NCBI GenBank assembly: GCA_023128635.1
Contig: JAGMDP010000132.1
Span: forward strand, 1-9,731
Source: Candidatus Heimdallarchaeota archaeon
GTDB taxonomy: Archaea > Asgardarchaeota > Heimdallarchaeia > JABLTI01
DNA length: 9,731 bases
Reading direction: 5' to 3'
The position numbers and the translations under genes were made by a program. Position 1 is the stretch's first letter. Every line of letters starts with the position of its first letter. Below the pieces are notes generated by a model, which saw only the letters and a program-made list of their open reading frames with translations, did not search any database and had not been told where the DNA came from. Positions 5,407 through 9,731 of this stretch are shown one piece after another.

Positions 5407-6609
5407 ATGATTGATAGTACTTTTGATGATATTGCTGAAGTAGCAACAAAACAATACTCGAAAGACGCAAGAAAGGAATTGGAAAAACAACTCAATGAAT
5501 TTTCAAAAGCAAGTACTAATAACATTGTGAAGAAACTTGGTCTTCCTCAAGTTTTAATGCTGTTCTCAGCAACAATAGCTAAAAGTAATAAGCATGAAAT
5601 AATTGAGGAGCATGATGTTCAGGAAGCATATTCACTATTGAAATATCTTATTTCAAGAGATTTAGTACAGGATTTCATCAAATTTGAATCAATAAACTTG
5701 GGTTTACCTCAAAGTGAAAAAACCTCCGGGAAACTAGCTGAACTTCTAAAAATTTCGAGTGATATGAAAACAAAGAATAATTTAGATAATAAAATCACAA
5801 GATTAACAACATTTCTTTCTAATCAAAAACTATCAAATAAACATATAAATAGATTTGAGATTGAAATGAGAGCTGCAATTCTGTTGGTTTCTCGTTTAAT
5901 TGCAATTGGTCGTTCTCATCAATACATTAGGGTAAATCCTGATGATATTGATCTGAGTTATGACATTATACGTTTTCTGATTTTCAAGCTCGAAACTACC
6001 AAGATTAAGATTCTAAAGGAACTCTACTCCATAGATGATGAAAAGATTTGGCGTAAAATCCCTAAAATGATATTTGACCAATCTACTCATGATCATCTTA
6101 GTGAAACTGCTTATGCTCAATGGGAAAATGAACTTCCGGATACATTTGAAACCCTAAAGAAACATCTCAATTGTAGCTCTAGACCATTCATATCAGCAAT
6201 CTTAGGTTTTAGTGAGATTTATGGAGCTAAAAATGACCTCTCAAAAATTAATTCTGATGATTTAAATTACATCCTTGAAGATTTCGAAAAAATGATTTTT
6301 GGGAGCTTAAGTCCAATGATAATTGAAGAAAATGGTGTTAGTATTATTTTTACAGAAGATGGATTAAGATTACTTGGTAATATTTCTCAATGGGTTACCT
6401 CTATTATTGTGAATAGGTTGGGTAAAGATGAATTTGTTCTTAATTATTCTTCTACAGTTCCAAGACAAATCTCTCTTTTACTGTTCATTTCCTTTGTTGA
6501 AAGGATAAAATCAAATGAAAGTAAAATTAGCATAAAACATATATTGAAATCTGTCTTGAAATGGACACATCAATTAAAAAACCTCCCCGCATCAATTAGT
6601 TATAATTAG
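5407..6609 (+). CDS. Unrecognised all-helical protein with four histone-fold-like repeats
   Basis: This 400-residue protein has no signal peptide, no membrane segment and no nucleotide-binding motif. I do not recognise a named family. It appears to consist of four units, each beginning with a short cap such as YSKDARKEL (17-25), KLSNKH (141-146), LSETAY (231-236) or FTEDGLRLL (315-323). Each continues into a hydrophobic helix (VLMLFSATIA, ILLVSRLIAI, ISAILGFSEI, ISLLLFISFV) and ends with a loop and helix: IIEEHDVQEAYSLL, IRVNPDDIDLSYDII, LSKINSDDLNYILEDF, SKISIKHILKSVLKW. The key Asp is at 70, 180 and 285; the fourth unit has H378. The hydrophobic-helix, I-x(2-5)-D-V-x2-A, helix pattern is like the second half of histone folds and of AAA+ lid domains (MCM, Orc). 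The ATG at 5407 is preferred over GTG at 5398; GTGAT lies just before it. The TraB-family gene follows 25 bases downstream, indicating an operon. Confidence 0.6.
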   Translation: MIDSTFDDIAEVATKQYSKDARKELEKQLNEFSKASTNNIVKKLGLPQVLMLFSATIAKSNKHEIIEEHDVQEAYSLLKYLISRDLVQDFIKFESINLGLPQSEKTSGKLAELLKISSDMKTKNNLDNKITRLTTFLSNQKLSNKHINRFEIEMRAAILLVSRLIAIGRSHQYIRVNPDDIDLSYDIIRFLIFKLETTKIKILKELYSIDDEKIWRKIPKMIFDQSTHDHLSETAYAQWENELPDTFETLKKHLNCSSRPFISAILGFSEIYGAKNDLSKINSDDLNYILEDFEKMIFGSLSPMIIEENGVSIIFTEDGLRLLGNISQWVTSIIVNRLGKDEFVLNYSSTVPRQISLLLFISFVERIKSNESKISIKHILKSVLKWTHQLKNLPASISYN

Positions 6610-6634
6610 AATTATTCTGGAAAGTGTTCATATC

Positions 6635-7468
6635 TTGGCAAAAGTGACTATAATTGGCATAACTCATATTGATTCTGAGAGTCAAGATAAAGTGTCCAGA
6701 ATTCTTGAAGAAGTTAAACCTGATGCTGTTTGTTTGGAATTAGATGAATATCGTTTAAACGCGCTACTAGAAAATGAAACTACTGAATTGTCTGCTAAAC
6801 TTGAAACTGTTAAAGATACTAATGATTTGTCTGATGTAAAAGGTGAAGTTGAAGAAGAAAAAGCCCCATTCAATTATGAACAAAATTTCGCAGCAGTTTT
6901 AGAGGATATTGGTTTTTTTGAGAGTGAATTGGCTCGTATCACATATACAGACCAACCTGGTAAGGAAATGCTGATTGCTTATAAATTAGCAAAGAAAATG
7001 GGTGCAGTAATATTTCTCATTGATAGATCTATTCAAGACATAAGTAAAGTTCTCGAGGAAGAAGTGTCCGAAGAGGAAGCTGCAAAATTCCAACAACTTA
7101 TTGACGAACTCATGTATGATAAAAAAATTGTAGCTAAACCACTAAATCAGGATGAATTGCCACTAAGCGAACCGCTAAAAAATTTTAATGAGCTAGAAGA
7201 TGATGAAGAAATTAATCTAAATGAAGTGATAGAGATTTTCAAGGATCAAGAATCACTAGAGTCAATATTATCCGTTTTTAATAGTAACTTTCCTCAATTA
7301 TATTCCATACTTCTAGAAGATCGTAATGTCTACATGTCAAAACAAATACTCAAAGTAATTAAGAAATACAGCAATATTGTCGTAGTTTTGGGCTATGGGC
7401 ATGTACAAGAAATTAGCAAAATCTTGAATGAAACTAATGATAGTCTTTCTGTTGTGGTTATGAACTAA
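6635..7468 (+). CDS. TraB/PrgY-family protein, soluble form
   Basis: This 277-residue protein has the TraB/PrgY/GumN family marks in order: GITH at 8-11, where the His is a proposed metal ligand; CLELDEYR at 33-40; PGKEMLIAYKLAKKMGA at 108-124 leading into FLIDRSI at 127-133; EDRNVYM at 228-234; and GYGHV at 253-257. These recall the GxxH, ExxxxR, ERD-x2-M and GxGH motifs of the family, which is thought to be metallopeptidase-like; bacterial relatives inhibit pheromone signalling. Many archaeal and bacterial members carry C-terminal membrane helices, but this one ends just after GYGHV and has no hydrophobic segment, so it should be cytosolic. It has an acidic low-complexity insert (about 46-82) and another acidic stretch (142-205). 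The start is TTG at 6635 with GGAAAGTG about 8 bases upstream; GTG at 6644 is possible. It is probably cotranscribed with the preceding repeat protein. Confidence 0.85.
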   Translation: MAKVTIIGITHIDSESQDKVSRILEEVKPDAVCLELDEYRLNALLENETTELSAKLETVKDTNDLSDVKGEVEEEKAPFNYEQNFAAVLEDIGFFESELARITYTDQPGKEMLIAYKLAKKMGAVIFLIDRSIQDISKVLEEEVSEEEAAKFQQLIDELMYDKKIVAKPLNQDELPLSEPLKNFNELEDDEEINLNEVIEIFKDQESLESILSVFNSNFPQLYSILLEDRNVYMSKQILKVIKKYSNIVVVLGYGHVQEISKILNETNDSLSVVVMN

Positions 7469-7483
7469 GTTCTTTTCAGTTCT

Positions 7484-8263
7484 TTAACGAATAACCCGAT
7501 CATCTACTTGGAAATCTTCTCCACCTTGCCAAATAAATTGCATTTTACCATAAAGAGTATCGATATTCACGTTTGTTTTTGCACTTACTGGAAAAGTTTC
7601 TGGGAGCATTTGCATTTCTTCAACTAATTGTAGCATTTTCGTTGCCATTTCTCTTCTTTCACCAGTTACATTATTGTTTATTCCATCCTCAAATTTAAAC
7701 GAGTCTTCAATCCAATCTAGTACTTCTTCTAGTTGTTCATTTTCTATCAAATCACTTTTGGATATTATATTTAGTTGCGGATAAAAGAATCTCATTTGAA
7801 CGTTAAGTGACAACATCAGTGAAGTTAGTAATCCATAAGGTGTTCGAGAAAGGTTTGCATCCATCAAATTGACAAGGACTTTTCTTATCCCAGGTATTTG
7901 ATTGGCAAAAATTATTCCTGTTGATCGAAAAGCAAACAACTCCATTTGACCAGGAGTATCTACCAGAAGAATGTCTGGTGATCCATCACTAATTTCCTCA
8001 AGAATGCCTTGAGATTGTGAGGTAATTAAATCTACAGCAGCAACTAATCCTCCATTTGGTCCGAGTTCAAATTCATTCATAATTTCATTAATGTCAATGT
8101 AAGCTCTCACATCTATATCTGGTGCATAAGGTAGTCTCAGAACTCCTGGATCCATATTTAATGTATTAACATTTATCTCGTTTAATTTCAAGTAATCAAC
8201 TAATGTTGATGTCAGAAAACTTTTTCCTGATCCTGCAGTTCCTACTATAAAAGCTGTGTACAT
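7484..8263 (-). CDS. GPN-loop GTPase
   Basis: This is a 259-residue P-loop GTPase of the GPN family. Walker A is GTAGSGKS (8-15); the diagnostic GPN triplet is at 68-70 inside LGPNGGL; G3 is DTPGQ (102-106) followed by MELF; G4 is SKSD (168-171), the family's normal variant of NKxD; and G5 is SAKT (227-230). In this family the GPN loops of a homodimer reach into the opposite active site to stabilise the phosphate. Eukaryotic GPN1-3 assist assembly and nuclear import of RNA polymerase II; archaea generally have one such protein (for example Pyrococcus PAB0955) of uncertain role. The ATG at 8263 has GAGGT 9 bases upstream. It is the last gene of a minus-strand run, 24 bases after the CinA-like gene, and its stop is 15 bases from the convergent TraB-family stop. 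Confidence 0.95.
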   Translation of the reverse strand: MYTAFIVGTAGSGKSFLTSTLVDYLKLNEINVNTLNMDPGVLRLPYAPDIDVRAYIDINEIMNEFELGPNGGLVAAVDLITSQSQGILEEISDGSPDILLVDTPGQMELFAFRSTGIIFANQIPGIRKVLVNLMDANLSRTPYGLLTSLMLSLNVQMRFFYPQLNIISKSDLIENEQLEEVLDWIEDSFKFEDGINNNVTGERREMATKMLQLVEEMQMLPETFPVSAKTNVNIDTLYGKMQFIWQGGEDFQVDDRVIR

Positions 8264-8272
8264 AATTATTTT

Positions 8273-8277
8273 ACCTC
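8273..8277 (-). promoter_or_regulatory. Ribosome binding site of the GPN GTPase gene
   Basis: GAGGT, within GTGAGGTA, lies on the minus strand 9 bases before the ATG at 8263, in the 24-base gap after the preceding gene. It supports translation from within a polycistronic message. Confidence 0.45.
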
Positions 8278-8287
8278 ACATACAATT

Positions 8288-9121
8288 TCATTCTGTAATA
8301 ATCGTAATTTTAGGTTTCTTACCTTTAACTCCTCTCATACTTTTAATGATTTTAATCAATTCTTCCTCAACTTGTACTAGTATTTTCTCTTCTTCTTGTG
8401 TACAATTAGTGGTTGCGTGAATTTCAACTTCTATAATTCTCGTATCAGCAGTACTATAACTCCTAGGATGTGTTTTGATATATACTGAAGGATACTTTTC
8501 TCGCACTGGACTGATAGAAGCTGCCAACTCACTTTCTGGTATATGATTTACAATTATGGATCGTTCATATAAGTGCTGGTTGTTTTCGGATGAAAAATAC
8601 TTGATCATTTCGAAATCAAAAATTGATTTCATTTCCCGTGGTACTCCCGGAAGAGAGAAAACCTTTGTGTTTTCTATTTTTAATAAAACGCCGGGTGCTG
8701 ATCCCTCTCTGTTTTGTAATGGAATAGCTCCTTCAGGAAGCATAGCCATTCTTTTTCTTTCTTTAGATAAATGTAACTCAATATCTCTTTGCTTCTTTAG
8801 ATTCAGAATTCGTTGTTTTATTAATTCAAGTGCATCTGGATTGAGCTCTAATTTTTTATCCGCTGCTAATGCTACTGCTTCTAATGCGACATCATCGAAC
8901 GTTGGTCCCAAACCACCAGAAGTAATTATAATGTCTGGTTGTCTGTTAACTCCTTCTCTTATCGCTTGTTCCATTTCTTTGAGGTTATCTGCAATAGTAG
9001 TTATTCTCGAGACGAGCCCACCAAGCGTTGAAATTCTTTTTCCGAGCCAATTTGCGTTTGTATTAACAGTTTTTCCAATTAAAAGCTCATTTCCAAAACA
9101 AATGATTTCAACAGTAATCAT
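8288..9121 (-). CDS. Stand-alone CinA/MoaB-like domain protein (COG1058 type)
   Basis: This 277-residue protein corresponds to the N-terminal domain of CinA, with a MoaB/MogA molybdopterin-binding-like fold. Signature blocks are GNELLIGKTVNTNANWLGKR (10-29), TSGGLGPTFDD (67-77), NREGSAPGV (137-145) and LPGVPREM (157-164). The C-terminal nicotinamide-nucleotide amidase domain of bacterial CinA is absent, as is usual for archaeal members. Some COG1058 proteins hydrolyse ADP-ribose, and that or another nucleotide-linked activity is more likely than molybdenum cofactor work, since no moa/moe genes are nearby. About 100 C-terminal residues (180-277) resemble the family's second alpha/beta domain. 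The gene sits 19 bases after trm5 and 24 before the GPN GTPase gene. The ATG at 9121 lacks an obvious ribosome site, so its translation may depend on readthrough of ribosomes from trm5. Confidence 0.9.
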   Translation of the reverse strand: MITVEIICFGNELLIGKTVNTNANWLGKRISTLGGLVSRITTIADNLKEMEQAIREGVNRQPDIIITSGGLGPTFDDVALEAVALAADKKLELNPDALELIKQRILNLKKQRDIELHLSKERKRMAMLPEGAIPLQNREGSAPGVLLKIENTKVFSLPGVPREMKSIFDFEMIKYFSSENNQHLYERSIIVNHIPESELAASISPVREKYPSVYIKTHPRSYSTADTRIIEVEIHATTNCTQEEEKILVQVEEELIKIIKSMRGVKGKKPKITIITE

Positions 9122-9140
9122 CTAACACACAACTTCATTT

Positions 9141-9731
9141 TCATATGATAAAAGCATCAACAACCATTTGCCATTGTCTTGGTGCAGACATACGAACACG
9201 TTTGACTTGTAGTATTTCTTTAATTTCTCTATTATTCTTTTGAATTTCTCTAGTCAGATCAGCGACAATAATCTCTTCAGGATGTTCATCTTTAACAAAT
9301 TCAAAGAAATGAATTATTCCTCCTGATTTCTTCAACACATCACAAGCCACATCAATGAACTCAATAGCATAACCTGGAAGATTCATAATTACTCTATCTG
9401 CAATATTAGTGAGGTTCTGTTCCTTCACAACTACTCTACTGTCACCACAAATTGGTTTAACTTCCCCAACTAGTTTATTCAGTTTGATGTTTTCTTGTAG
9501 TAAATTAATTGCTTCAGGATTTATATCAATAGCATAAAGTGTAGCATTCGTGTTCTTAGCTATTGGAATTACAAAAGGTCCAACACCACAAAAGAGATCG
9601 ACAATCACCTCGTCAGACTTAACTTGTGTAGCAATTCGATTATGCTCCTCACTTAGTCTAGGACTAAAATATGCTTTTGCGATATCTACAACTAATCTTG
9701 ATCCATGTTCTTTGTAAATTGTTCTAGTTTT
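9141..9731 (-). CDS. trm5: tRNA (guanine37-N1)-methyltransferase Trm5, partial (5' end outside window)
   Basis: Trm5 transfers methyl from SAM to N1 of G37 in tRNAs, preventing frameshifting and, on tRNA-Phe, making the substrate of Taw1. The visible 196 residues run open to the right edge; a GTG at 9608 is internal, because strong family sequence precedes it (KTRTIYKEHGSRLVVDIAKA, then YFSPRLSEEHNRIA). The class I methyltransferase core follows: VDLFCGVGPF (44-53 of the visible part), AIDINPEA with the SAM ribose-binding Asp at 69, GDSR (96-99), and the catalytic NLPG (117-120). The end, VRMSAPRQWQMVVDAF, is also family-like. The FSPRL block favours Trm5 over the aminocarboxypropyl transferase Taw2, which has an FSxGN-type block there. 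The N-terminal D1 tRNA-binding domain lies outside the window. It is the first visible gene of a three-gene minus-strand run. Confidence 0.92.
   Translation of the reverse strand, partial: KTRTIYKEHGSRLVVDIAKAYFSPRLSEEHNRIATQVKSDEVIVDLFCGVGPFVIPIAKNTNATLYAIDINPEAINLLQENIKLNKLVGEVKPICGDSRVVVKEQNLTNIADRVIMNLPGYAIEFIDVACDVLKKSGGIIHFFEFVKDEHPEEIIVADLTREIQKNNREIKEILQVKRVRMSAPRQWQMVVDAFII

Noticed and set aside
5262..5525. An 87-codon minus-strand frame upstream of the DUF47 gene, rich in Leu and Phe like a membrane peptide
   Set aside because: Most of it is the antisense of the start of the repeat protein and it crosses the palindrome. No ribosome site or family similarity is visible, and the hydrophobic character follows from antisense reading of a charged helical protein.
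7461..7471. GAACT-A-AGTTC palindrome at the end of the TraB-family gene as a terminator
   Set aside because: The arms are only 5 bp and the following T stretch is short; archaeal termination does not need it, and such short palindromes are common by chance.
8556..9125. A 189-codon plus-strand open frame antisense to the CinA-like gene
   Set aside because: The opposite strand has intact CinA signature motifs, and the antisense translation is Ser/Phe/Ile-rich with no recognisable pattern, so it is a shadow frame.
9141..9608. A complete 155-residue methyltransferase starting at GTG 9608
   Set aside because: The frame stays open to the window edge and the 41 codons upstream encode typical Trm5 sequence, so the GTG is an internal valine and the gene is cut by the window.

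Overview
The window is an AT-rich archaeal chromosome segment, densely packed with genes on both strands. The archaeal assignment rests on a class I lysyl-tRNA synthetase, a stand-alone tRNA-wyosine radical SAM enzyme (Taw1/TYW1 type), a compact homotetramer-size tRNA-splicing endonuclease, Trm5, a GPN-loop GTPase and TATA-type promoter boxes. A longin/roadblock-like protein fragment at the left edge, of a kind I associate with Asgard archaea, makes an Asgard lineage the best guess. That is an inference and a marker-gene tree would be needed to settle it.

Layout. At 1-1028 on the minus strand are a longin/roadblock-like protein cut by the left edge and a small YccF-type membrane protein with an exact internal duplication. 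Divergent from them is lysS (1162-2802, plus). It ends one base from the convergent taw1 gene, which follows endA on the minus strand (4413-2804). Upstream of these lies a minus-strand DUF47/PhoU-like gene (5196-4543). A 200-bp divergent intergenic region carrying a 21-bp near-perfect palindrome separates it from a plus-strand pair (5407-7468): an unrecognised all-helical protein built of four repeats with a histone-fold-like look, and a soluble TraB-family protein. A minus-strand run (9731-7484) encodes Trm5 (cut by the right edge), a stand-alone CinA/MoaB-like domain protein and a GPN-loop GTPase, converging on the TraB gene.

Functional themes. tRNA maturation dominates: EndA removes tRNA introns, Trm5 makes m1G37, Taw1 converts m1G37 of tRNA-Phe into the tricyclic wyosine precursor, and LysS charges tRNA-Lys. 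Trm5 and Taw1 catalyse consecutive steps of one pathway. The least understood part is the four-repeat helical protein and its TraB-family partner. No tRNA, rRNA, CRISPR array, insertion sequence or prophage signal was seen, and no gene-free stretch exceeds about 210 bp.
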